A stretch of DNA of 64,000 nucleotides, taken from Symsagittifera roscoffensis (taxonomy: Eukaryota > Xenacoelomorpha > Acoela > Convolutidae). Below the pieces are notes generated by a model. It had not been told where the DNA came from, did no database searches, and saw nothing but the letters and a program-made list of their open reading frames with translations. The DNA is taken from contig NC_087069.1 in the NCBI RefSeq assembly GCF_963678635.1, positions 42,369,883 to 42,433,882 of the forward strand, given 5' to 3'. The position numbers and the translations under genes were made by a program. Every line of letters starts with the position of its first letter. Position 1 is the stretch's first letter. Of this stretch, positions 18,990 through 29,019 are shown in pieces.

Positions 18990-21110
18990 ATTGCGTCGAA
19001 AGTTATTTTGTCATTTATTGTTCTGAGTACGCAAGCGGCGGTCGCAATCTGTATTGCCAGGAAGATTCTCTGTTTTAAAAAGCTGCCTGATCTTGGTTCC
19101 TCAGCGCGTATGCTTAGGTTTTTAAAAAGCTTGCTCAAAAAAATTCTGTGCTTGGGCCGGCCGAGCCCTGAATCTCAAAAAATTGCGGTTGAAAAAGATA
19201 CCCATCATCTACTAGATCTTTATACTTGTGATTTTTTTGCTCTTCCGCTTCAGCGGCAGCCGTACCAGGGTTTCAGACAGAGCCGTCACTAATCCTTTTA
19301 GGAGCTAAGGAGTCTACTACTGTTACATCCCACAAGAGCTGCTTACCAACAGCCCATGGATTGAGCGTCATACAGTCTGGTTGCTTCTGATCGGTCCTGT
19401 AGAGGTATTGTGATTCTAAAACAGACGGAATACGAGTAGAAGATAAACTCTGCTTTATAAGGGGATTCAGGTTTGAATGTCTAGAGAATCTCCCTGCACT
19501 TTTGAGGCAAGAAAGACCATGCCAACCATCTTCGGTAACGTCTTTTCTGCGCACGCATTTATGCCGGTCGCATTTTTTGAGCCTTATCGAAGTCCTATCG
19601 CAATTCTGAGTTGTTGGTTTGACAGTTTTAACCTTAAATTTTTGCACGGGATGACTTTCAACTATTGGGAGCCAAATCTATTTTGGAACGCGTTGAATTT
19701 TTTCACGTCCGTTGGTTCAAAGCGTAAAATCAAGTCTGCAATTTCGCTGTCAAATGTTGACTCTGTCCAATTTTTTTGAATTTCATTTTCCGGAGCACTT
19801 TCAATTTTTCCAAGTTCAAACCAACGTTTAAGCGCATCATCTTCGGTTCCATCCATATGCTACAAATCAAAGATTTCGCTTAAGGCATTTTTCGCTCATA
19901 CTGCTGAGGCTAAGAAGGCGGGTACAGCTAGTAGAGCGGAAGAAACGTTCAAGCCTCCTTTGGCTGCCGGGAGAACTGCTTGTAATAACTGGTAATCATC
20001 CATTTTCAGATTAGTGACCTTGCATAACGAATTTCTTAGTAATTTGTCGTAGCGTTCCAAAAAATCATTTTGCAAAAAAACAAGGGCTCGTACGCAAAAA
20101 ATATACGAGTTTTTACATGCTAAAGCAATTTTTCAGGAGGTAAAAACCATAATGGGCGTCTAGTTTGTCAATGACATCCGAGATTTGTAAGCTCCTTAAT
20201 TTTTTCGTCAAGCAAATATTTTCGGCAAAGTTCGCCGATTGGAGATCCCAAAATGAGGAGTTCTTCTTTTGTTGTTCTTTTTACTATAGGGTATATTTTT
20301 CGAAATTGTGTTAAAATTGAATTATACTGTGTACTCGTAGTCGGTCCCAAAAATAAAAGTTCGCACTTCTCAGTGTACAAGCTCAGGTCGTAAATTTGTT
20401 ACCACTCGAGAATGTTTTCAAGGTCCCGGAGTACTACCTTAAAGTCGTCGGCTAAATTTCCATCATCTAAATACCATATGTTAATTTTCGATTCCAACTC
20501 TTTGACTAGTGTCTGAATTTTTCCGCAAAAAGGGGTGGGGCTTCAGGATCACCTTGCTGAGTTCCGTCTTCTGACATTATGACAGAGCTTCCGTAAGAAA
20601 CGTAATTAGGTTTACTATATGCGCAATGGGTGTAATTATACAATTAGGAGCGATTTGAAAAAAAATGAATCAGCATTGTTTCTCTGTTTAGAAAGTTAAA
20701 GGTATTCTTAAAATCTAGTTTTAAAAGAACAGTTCGTTTTGGATTGTTGTCGCGCTCATTTAGGTTTCGAAACGAGTGCGCGGCAATTTCTGCTCCTCGC
20801 TTGGTACCGCATCCTACTTGTACTTTTCCGACAAAAAATTGTCGCTCGGACAGGGCCTTGCTTCCAGCGCAATTAAAGGCGATACGTCTCAGCGTGTTGC
20901 CTGTGGCAATCGGTCTCAACCCTCCGTCTATCTTTTTGAGGGCGATAAGCTTTGCACCGAAAGAGAAAGGTCTTAGGGGTTTGGATATTTTGCCATATCC
21001 AATGTGGTTTATCAGCTTAGTAAGCGATTTCAGAAAATTAGGTCCTGCACTGCCATTCGACTTACTAACCAGATCTTCAACCAGATAAAAAACTCTGTAA
21101 ATTTATATTG
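18990..21110 (-). mobile_element. 5'-truncated LINE with YLDD reverse transcriptase and Cys/His C-terminal domain
   Basis: On the minus strand, from 21.1 kb downward: GAKLIALKKIDGGLRPIATG and VQVGCGTKRGAEIAAHSFRN (20.75-21.0 kb); motif A LLKLDFKNTF (about 20710-20740); motif C IWYLDDGNLADDF (YLDD at 20462-20473); EELLILGSPIGEL (about 20240); a Trp-rich linker; then the C-terminal domain DGWHGLSCLKSAGRFSRHSN (about 19475-19535) followed by QPDCMTLNPWAVGKQLLWDV (19.33-19.4 kb) and a helical tail to about 19.0 kb. The HGLSC..SAGR..RH pattern followed by PD...WD resembles the zinc and restriction-like endonuclease ends of R2-type LINEs; that parallel is inference. Many stops. The left part of the protein is missing, as in typical 5' truncation. 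Confidence 0.75.
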
Positions 21111-21760
21111 CTTTCAAGATACTTTTCCATAAATTGCGGTACATATCGAAATAAATGACTATGATTAAAAACAAACGAAAAAAAGTTGAAAAAAAATTCA
21201 AAAAAGTCGTTGTTGTCAATAACACTTTTGCAACAAAAAAAGAATATTTCATAAGCAAATTGATATGGGTTTTATGAGGCAAGTGTAAGTCAACTTCACG
21301 TTTTATTTCAATCTAGCATAATTTAGCATTACACAAAAGTTCATAGCAATATTGAAGTAGTAACACGGCAATTAGAGAACAACTCAAATAAAATTTGAGG
21401 TCATTCTATGACAGTTTACCATAGGTTGTCACTTTGTAATCTTCCTCAAATAGAGAATTGTAGTAATTCTTTTGAAAAAAAAATAAAAATCGCCTACATT
21501 GCTAAATGAGATCAAATTTTTACGCTTGTGCGCGTCACTTTGATGAGTTTTTACAAAATGCATTTTAGTTGAACAAAAACAAAATGATGAGGACGTAAAT
21601 CAAAAATAAATCAATAATAAACTATAGAAATTTAAATTGTTTCCAAGAGAATTTTCCATAGGTTGCCACTGATGAATCTGCCTTAAAAATAAACAATAAA
21701 AACATTTTAAACTTAATTTTTACTCCTTTGAGAGTTGAACAGTTGCAAATTAATTTAGGT
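21090..21760 (-). repeat. Degenerate tandem copies of a LINE 3' tail
   Basis: Three divergent copies of a segment reading on the minus strand as ATYGKFSWKQFKF or variants (VTTYGKLS, AIYGKVS) lie near 21620-21690, 21395-21440 and 21090-21140. On the plus strand the shared string is CCATAGGTTGYCACT or CCATAAATTGCGGTA. The spacing is about 250-290 bases. They continue the third LINE past its coding end. Confidence 0.45.
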
Positions 21761-21899
21761 TCATGGTCTTGAATTCAATTTCAGATTAAAGCTGAACTTC
21801 TGTAAAAGCAGTTTTCAAGGTAATGGCCATTAAATTGTTCCTTAAAATATATTTTTTTGGCGCATGTTTTTTCTTTAATGCAACTGTTTTTGTATTTGG

Positions 21900-22960
21900 T
21901 TTTTTTGTATGCTGGTAGAATATCGCGTTTTATTTTCCAGAGATGACATACTCATTTCCAATCGAGGAATATTGGTACTGGTAGTATTTTGTGATACAGT
22001 TTCAGATCTGATGAAAAACCGAACTTCTTTCTTCTGCAGCAGGTCTTAATTGCCCAGTTAAGCTGCTTTTTGTCCAATTGTTATTCCGCTCAAGAGTATA
22101 GATGAGTAAAGTAGACGACTAAATAACAAGGCGTTCATTAATAACGTTCGTGTCTTGATTGCTAGAGATTTTTTATTTTTTGCAGTGTTTCAATTCCCCA
22201 CACCATTTTTCACAAAAATTTTTCTACTTCGCCCTGGAATATGAGATATTGATCAAAGATAACTCCTAGATACTTCACTTGTCCTTTTTCTATCGTAAAA
22301 TTATCATCTGATTGTATAAGGTGTTATTTTGGTCACTTTTGTTCTGTTTCCTGCTGAAAATAATCAGCTCAGTTTTGTTTAGTTTTAGTTAATGTTTAGT
22401 GAAGTATTGAGAAAAATTCTGACAAGATTTCTGCAGATGCTGAAGAGGAATTTTAATATTCTGCTGATTGCAGAAAATTAGGGTTTCTTCTGCTTGTTGC
22501 ACTACTTTTGAATCCTCCGGTAATTGTTTGTGTAGATCATTTATGTAGTCGTTGAAAAATAAAAAAACATAAGACTGTGCCTTGAAGCAAAATTTGACGG
22601 AGTGATACCCAGTCCGATTCGGTGTATTTTACCGAGGTTTTTTGCTCCTTTTTGCTGATGAAGTTATAGATTAACTATATAAACGATTCTGAGAAACCCA
22701 GTTTATTTAATTTGTGTTTAAGAAACTTATGATCGATTGAATCAAAAGTTTTTGAAAGATCCAATAAAAAGATGGCGTCGTCGTATTTGTTTCTGTCCAT
22801 GCAACTTTGGCTGACTTCAGTTCAAAAAAGTATTGCATCTAGAGCAGAGTATGATGATCTAAATCCTAATTGAGTATTGCTTATTGTTTTATAGATATTA
22901 TCTTAATTGTTTATGCAAGAGTTTATTTTTTACTTTTGATATTCCGCCTGTGATTGATTT
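21900..22960 (-). pseudogene. LINE ORF2 reverse transcriptase remnant with altered motif C
   Basis: Minus strand. Reads SNTQLGFRSSYSALDAILFF (about 22825-22885), AIFLLDLSKTFDSIDHKFL (motif A, about 22725-22785), QGTVL (about 22580-22595), YINDLHKQLPEDSKVVQQ, then AEETLIF at about 22473-22493, where active enzymes of this family have ADDTLIF. Downstream reads NKTELIIFSRKQNKSD and, near 22030-22090, KKQLNWAIKTCCRRKKF. The loss of both catalytic Asp residues of motif C, together with many stops, shows long decay. Confidence 0.7.
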
Positions 22961-23149
22961 TGGTCTGTAATTTTCTGCTTATTCTGGGTCTTGGTCATCT
23001 TTTTCACTAATTCTGGGTCTTGGTAACAAGATCTTTTTCGAGTTGAGAAGAAAACATATTATGTTTTATAAATTCGTTTATTAGAAAAGTCAAGTGAGGG
23101 TAGATTTCATTACAGCCGTCTATCAGAGCCATGCCAGAAGATCAGGTGG

Positions 23150-23640
23150 ACCTGATGGCTTTCTTGCGTTGAAATTTTATGTTGCTAGAATTATTTCCAC
23201 AGATTCTCTTTCATTACAATCAAAATTGTTTTGATGGTCATCCCCCATAAGTATCAAATAAGGTTGTAAGCTTGTGCATAATCAATGGATGTAGCAAGTG
23301 CATCAAGAAATTCAGTTTTGTTAGATTTCGTAGGGTTATAGGTGATGATTATCAAGGCAGATCTTCATTTTTATTTTTAGATGTTTTAATTTCTACCCAG
23401 AATCCGTCATATTTGTCATTAAGTAAGTTTAGATTTTTGCGAAGCTTAGAATTTAGAGTTTTTCGAATGAGAATCATAACACCAACGCCTCTGCGTTTCT
23501 CACTACCCTCCGCGGATCCGTCAAAACGAAATGCGGTAAGCTAATTATTATCCAGTGTCCCTAAGTTATAGTCATTTGAATTAATGAACCTTGCCTCGGA
23601 GGATCCATAGTTTGTGTTATATCATCAATTGTGTTCTAGT
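23150..23640 (-). pseudogene. LINE ORF2 endonuclease remnant
   Basis: Minus strand. Reads ARFINSNDYNLGTLDNN, then KRRGVGVMILIRKTLNSKL (about 23445-23510), the glycine-rich (G/R)GVxxxI block of LINE endonucleases, then DGFWVEIKTSK (about 23385-23415), the FWVEI strand. Interruptions follow. The plus-strand open stretch 23272-23544 is its antisense shadow. Confidence 0.6.
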
Positions 23641-23899
23641 TCTTTAAGATCGCCTCTTTTCTTATTTAGACTTCTCTATTTAGATGTAAAATTTTGTTGT
23701 TGCCCATATAAGTTTTGAGTTTTTCCAATATTTTTGGGAGACTCATGTTCGGACTTGGATTTAGATGAATGTCTGCTGAGCAAAGTAGTCTGTTTCTGAG
23801 CCATGCAGACGTTAGCTTCCTAATGATGGTTTTTAATGATAATGAGAATGATAAAAACGATAAATCAAAAAATGATAATAATAATAATCATAATAAAAA

Positions 23900-25120
23900 A
23901 CTGCGCTCGAGAGGTACTAATAACATGCATGAGGTAATCTTGAGAGGCAATCGATATATCTTATTTGCTAATTTATTGGCAACCCATAGAAAGTTTTTTC
24001 CGTCCCGTTCAATCAAAGATTTTTTTATAAAAAAAAAGCCTTTTTTGTCGCAGTTCATAAAAAATAAGCTAGTTAGGAACCAGATTACTATCATTGTAAA
24101 TTTGAAATAGTAAATTGTCAAATTCCAGACTTATTATCGAAATATTCGCAACTAGCTCTAACAATAGTAGCCTTGCGCATTGTAATAGAATGGTTTGTTA
24201 ATCATCTTAGGACTTTGATATTTCTTATATGTCAGTGAGTAAATGTGGTTCCAATTCGCTTAGCTATTGTGTATAGATTCTTGAAGCCCTGAACAGTTAA
24301 GGTCTGGTTGAGTTATTTGATTTTTTGCAGACAAATGAGCGAAGGCAACTTCTTAAAAAGGGTTCACTATGTTTATCAATCATAATGAATATTATCCCAA
24401 TAGAGGAAACTCCAATTACTGTTGATTTTACCTTTTAGTTAAGTTTGAGCACCTGTGGTCCTGGTTTTGAGCTAAAGGTATCACATATGTAATGATTGTA
24501 TAGATCTACATTACAATTTGCCTTATCGTATTTAATATTGGAGGCATTCCGTATACAACTGTCATTTCATGCGTAAAATTTTCGTTAATGATGTCCAATA
24601 CCTTCTTGTGTTTTGATGTAAATTCGCTCACATGACCAAATTTTTTTCAAGATTGAGTTTGTGCCATCCTGCACAATAACGCTCTTCAAATCCGAGCAAG
24701 GATATTTTATTATAATTTTTTGATTTTTTTCCTCGGTACTGCTACCTTTCTGCAAACGGATAATTTTATCATTAGGTTAAGTATCAGTTCTGAAACGCAC
24801 TGTATTGCTAGATCCCAGGGTTAAGTTTCCGGCATCCTCGGGATGTAAAAATAGTTCGAACTCATGTGTATTAGGATTCCTGGCGTTGGAGTTTTGCCCC
24901 ACCCCCTGCGTCATTCCTTCTGTTCCATTTGTGCTTCCTCCTGTTTTTTTGATAAAGTCTATGGTTTCTAAAGTCCTTCTTTTGATCGTAGAAATCGGCA
25001 CAATTTGGCATATCTCTGCGTTGTTAGCTGCCTCCTCTAGGTGCTTAAGACGAGCCTCCTTGTTGTCATTTGCCTACTCTGGGTGCTGAAGATGAATTTC
25101 TGTTGCTCTTCTGCTGTTGA
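23900..25120 (-). pseudogene. LINE ORF1 remnant: coiled coil plus SGNH/esterase-like domain
   Basis: Minus strand. A heptad-like stretch (NKEARLKHLEEAANNAEICQ, about 25010-25070) is followed by LTLGSSNTVRFRTDT (about 24780-24825), SDLKSVIVQDGTNSI (about 24660-24690) and, further on, VIGVSSIG. GSSNTxRF after a hydrophobic strand resembles the GDSNT block I of esterase-type ORF1 proteins known from some CR1-clade LINEs, and VIVQDGTNS resembles the G-x-N-D block III. The catalytic Asp of block I appears as Ser (GSS). Moderate confidence in the domain; the open segment at 24777-25001 is the best preserved. Confidence 0.5.
25071..25119 (+). repeat. Left 49-bp flank repeat of the array
   Basis: Matches 28965-29013 in direct orientation with about five mismatches (core CTCTGGGYGCTGAAGATGAATT). 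Both copies read on the minus strand as the same piece of LINE ORF1 (RRATEIHLQ). Confidence 0.7.
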
Positions 25121-28100
25121 AGTGTTCTGTGTTGTGTATCTGTGACATCTATGTTGTTCTATAGAGGTCTATACCTGTCTATACCTTTCTATACCTGTGA
25201 CCTCTATCTGTCTCCCGAGTCGAGATTTTCACCTAATTTGAAGCAAGATTTGAGCGGTTTGAGCGGTTTTTATAGACAATTACGCTCAAAATCTTGCTTC
25301 AAAATGAGCGGTTTGAGCGGTTTTTGAACGGTTTTATCTAAAAAAACCGCTCAAAAACCGCTCAAACCGCTCATTTGAAGCAAAATTTTGAGAGTAATTG
25401 TCTAAAAAAAAACCGCTCAAACCGCTCAAATCTTGCGCGGTTTTTATAGATAAACCGTTCAAAAACCGCTCATTTTGAAGCAAGATTTTGAGCGTAATTG
25501 TCTAAAAAAACCGCTCAAACCGCTCAAATCTTACATATTTTCCAGTGGTTATTTTGCTCGAGCATTTGAAAAAAGTCGCTCATATTGTTTTTGGTCAAGA
25601 CATCGAAAAAAATATTGCTTGATTTAAGAACTGTTAAGCCATTTTTTTAAATTGTAGATAGTATTTCAACTGCATCTTAGTGTGTGTTGACCAAAAATGC
25701 TTATCCTACAGTTTCCATGAATGAAAAAATGCTTGTCCTACAATTTTTTACAGTTTCATAGACTCAGAAATTTGTTTAAAAAAACTCCAGGATAAGCGTT
25801 TTTTCATATATAGAAATTGTAGAAAAAACATTTTTTCATATATGGAAATTGTAGGATAAACATTTTTTCATTAATGGAAATTGTAATATAAGCATTTTAT
25901 CATAAATTGTAAGACAAGCATTTTTTCATATATAGAAATTGTACGATAAGCATTTTTTTATATATGGAAACTGTAAGATAAGCATGTTTTGGAAACTCAA
26001 ATGAGGCTCAAGTAGCGTTTAAATTGAGCAAAAACACTATTAAATAATTTAAATTTTTTTATAAACAAGTTTGAACAATTTCTGAAAATCTTGCCTTTCA
26101 TGAAAAAATGGTTATCATACAACTTTCATATATGGAAGTTGTATGATAACCATTTTTGTTTCAAAAAAAAATAAACATAGTTATTTTTCATCACCAGACT
26201 GTTGTATTTGGTTCAAATAGCCGGAGAAACTAGATTGAATCTTTTTTCAAAGGGTTTTTGAAATATTATGAAAATTGTATGATTAGCATTTTTCCATACA
26301 TTTGATGCAGGCAATTGTATGATAAGCTTTTTCGGTGTGGGGAAATTTAAAATAAGCATTTTCGGTTTATGGATGTCAACCCGGGGTCACATTACCTTTC
26401 CAGGCCTTTTTGTTGGCAATCGGTTTTCTTTATAAGACCGCTCAAATCTTGCTTGAAAAACCGTTCAAAAACCACCGCAAGAAATGAGCGGTTTTTGAAA
26501 GATTTTTAAGCAAGATTTGATCGGTTTGAGCGGTTTTTTTAGATAAACCACTCAAAACCGTTCAAATCTTGCGCGGTTTTTGAGCGGTTTTTTTAGATAA
26601 ACCGCTCAAAACCGTTCAAATCTTGCGCGGTTTTTGAGCGTTTTTTTTTTAGATAAACCGTTAAAAACCGCTCAAACCGCTCATTTTGAAGCAAGATTTT
26701 GAGCGTAATTGTCTGAAAAACCGCTCAAACCGCTCAAATCTTGCGCGGTTTTTGAGCGGTTTTTTTAGATGAACCGTTCAAAAACCGCTCAAACCGCTCA
26801 TTTTGAAGTAAGATTTTGAGCGTAATTGTCTAAAAAAAACCGCTCAAACCGCTCAAATCTTACATATTTTTCAGTGGTTGTTTTGCTCGAGCATTTGAAA
26901 AAAGTCGCTCACAATGTTTTTGGTCAAGACATCGAAAAAATTTTTGCTTGATTTAAGAACGGTTAAGCACTTTTTTTAAATTGTAGATAGTATTTCAACT
27001 GCATCTTAGCGTGGGTTGACCAAAAATGCTTATCCTACAATTTCCATGAATGAAAAATTGCTTGTCCTACAATTTTTTACAGTTTCATAGACTCAGAAAA
27101 TTGTAAAAAAACACTAGGATAAGCGTTTTTTTCATATAAAGAAATTGTAGAAAAAACATTTTTTCATATATGGAAATTGTAGAATAAACATTTTTTCATA
27201 TATGGAAATTGTAAGACAAGCATTTTTTCATATATGGAAATTGTACGATAAGCATTTTTTTTTTATATATGGAAACTGTAAGATAAGCATTTTTTGGAAA
27301 CTCAAATGAGGCTCAAATAGCGTTTAAATTGAGCAAAAACACTATTAAATAATTTAAATTTTTTTATAAACAAGTTTGAACAATTTCTGAAAATCTTGCC
27401 TTTCATGAAAAAATGGTTATCATACAACTTTATTATATATGGAAGTTGTATGATAACTGTTTTTGTCAAAAAAAAAAAACATAGTTATTTTTCATCACCA
27501 GACTGTTGTATTTGGTTCAAATAGCCGGAGAAACTAGATTGAATCTTTTTTCAATAGTTTTTTGAAATTGTTTGAAAATTGTATGATTAGCATTTTTCCA
27601 TACATTTGATGCAGGCAATTGTATGATAAGCTTTTTCGGTGTGGGGAAATTTAAAATAAGCTTTTTTTCCGGTTTATGGATGTCAACCCGGGGTCACATT
27701 ACCTTTCCAGGCCTTTTTGTTGGTTTTAATCGGTTTTCTTTGTAAGACCGCTCAAAAGCCGCTCAAAAACCGCTCAAATCTTACATATTTTCCAGTGGTT
27801 GTTTTGCTCGAGCATTTGAAAAAAGTCGCTCACAATGTTTTTGGTCAAGACATCGAAAAAATTTTTGCTTGATTTAAGAATGGTTAAGCACTTTTTTTAA
27901 ATTGTAGATAGTATTTCAACTGCATCTTAGCGTGGGTTGACCAAAAATGCTTATCCTACAATTTCCATGAATGAAAAATTGCTTGTCCTACAATTTTTTA
28001 CAGTTTCATAGACTCAGAAAATTGTAAAAAAACACTAGGATAAGCGTTTTTTTCATATAAAGAAATTGTAGAAAAAACATTTTTTCATATATGAAAATTG

Positions 28101-28964
28101 TAGGATAAACATTTTTTCATAAATGGAAATTGTAGTATAAGCATTTTATCATAAATGGAAATTGTAAGACAAGCATTTTTTCATATATGGAAATTGTACG
28201 ATAAGCATTTTTTTATATATGGAAACTGTAAGATAAGCATTTTTTGGAAACTCAATTGAGGCTCAATTAGCGTTCAAATTGAGCAAAAGCACTCTTATAT
28301 AATTTAAATTTGTTTATAAACAAGTTTGAACAATTTCTTAAAATCTTGCCTTTCATGAAAAAAATGGTTATCATACAATTTTCATATATGGAAATTGTGT
28401 GATAATCATTTTTTTTCAAAAAAAAAACAAATGTAGTTATTTTTCATCACCAGACTGTTGTATTTGGTTCAAATAGCCGGAGAAACTAGATTGAATCTTT
28501 TTTCAATAGTTTTTTAAAATTGTTTGAAAATTGTATGATTAGCATTTTTCCATACATTTGATGCAGGCAATTGTATGATAAGCTTTTTCGGTGTGGGGAA
28601 ATTTAAAATAAGCTTTTTTCCGGTTTATGGATGTCAACCCGGGGTCACATTACCTTTCCAGGCCTTTTTGTTGGTTTTAATCGGTTTTCTTTGTAAGACC
28701 GCTCAAAAGCCGCTCAAAAACCGCTCAAATCTTGCTTGAAAAACTGTTCAAAAATCACCGCAAAAAATGAGCGGTTTTTGAACGGTTTTTTAAGCAAGAT
28801 TTGAACGGTTTGAGCGGTTTTTCCAAAAAAACCGCCCAAACCGCCCAAACCGCCCAAACCGCTCAAACCGCTCAAATCTTGCTGAAAAACCGCTCAAACC
28901 GCTCATATCTTGAGCGGTTTTTGAGCGGGATCTCAACCTGGGCTATCGGTCTATCTCTGACAGC
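25120..28964. repeat. Tandem and inverted repeat array built on GAGCGGTTT/AAACCGCTC
   Basis: A 3.8-kb noncoding array. Dozens of copies of the 10-12-base motif AAACCGCTCAAA and its reverse complement are arranged in both orientations, so large hairpins can form (for example 25245-25520, 26440-26860 and 28735-28930). Three long units begin with TTACATATTTTCCAGTGG at 25531, 26861 (one-base variant) and 27781 and end near GGCCTTTTTGTTGG (about 26417, 27725, 28676). They are separated by 440 and 55 bases of GAGCGG repeats. Units 2 and 3 are the most similar. No coding capacity. It could be satellite DNA or a foldback-type element. Confidence 0.85.
25780..25995. repeat. Internal minisatellite of the array, unit 1
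   Basis: Five to six copies of a roughly 32-36-base unit containing CATATATGGAAATTGTA and GATAAGCATTTTTT. Just upstream (25690-25760) the same words occur in reverse complement (ATGCTTATCCTACA), so the unit can fold on itself. Matching minisatellites sit at 27115-27300 and 28036-28245 in units 2 and 3. Confidence 0.75.
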
Positions 28965-29013
28965 TGCCGACTCTGGGCGCTGAAGATGAATTTCCGTTGC
29001 TCGTCTGCTGTTG
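28965..29013 (+). repeat. Right 49-bp flank repeat of the array
   Basis: Direct copy of 25071-25119. The sequence beyond 29020 no longer reads as LINE ORF1, so the LINE breaks off here or its 5' part lies elsewhere. Confidence 0.7.
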
Positions 29014-29019
29014 GCGTGC

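Larger units (their letters stand above)
21600..25120 (-). mobile_element. Third LINE (CR1/Jockey-like), decayed, with esterase-like ORF1
   Basis: Minus-strand order: ORF1 remnant (25.12 to about 23.9 kb), endonuclease remnant (about 23.6 to 23.2 kb), reverse transcriptase (about 22.95 to 21.9 kb). Its ORF1 is interrupted on the upstream side by the 25.1-29.0 kb repeat array. Numerous stops and frame changes make it an old copy, clearly older-looking than the CR1-like LINE at 14-18 kb. The two LINEs here and the one at 19-21 kb are three different families. Confidence 0.75.

Noticed and set aside
25245-28930. CRISPR-like repeat spacing in the array
   Set aside because: The motif occurs in both orientations with irregular spacing and repeated, not unique, intervening sequence; the surrounding DNA is eukaryotic.
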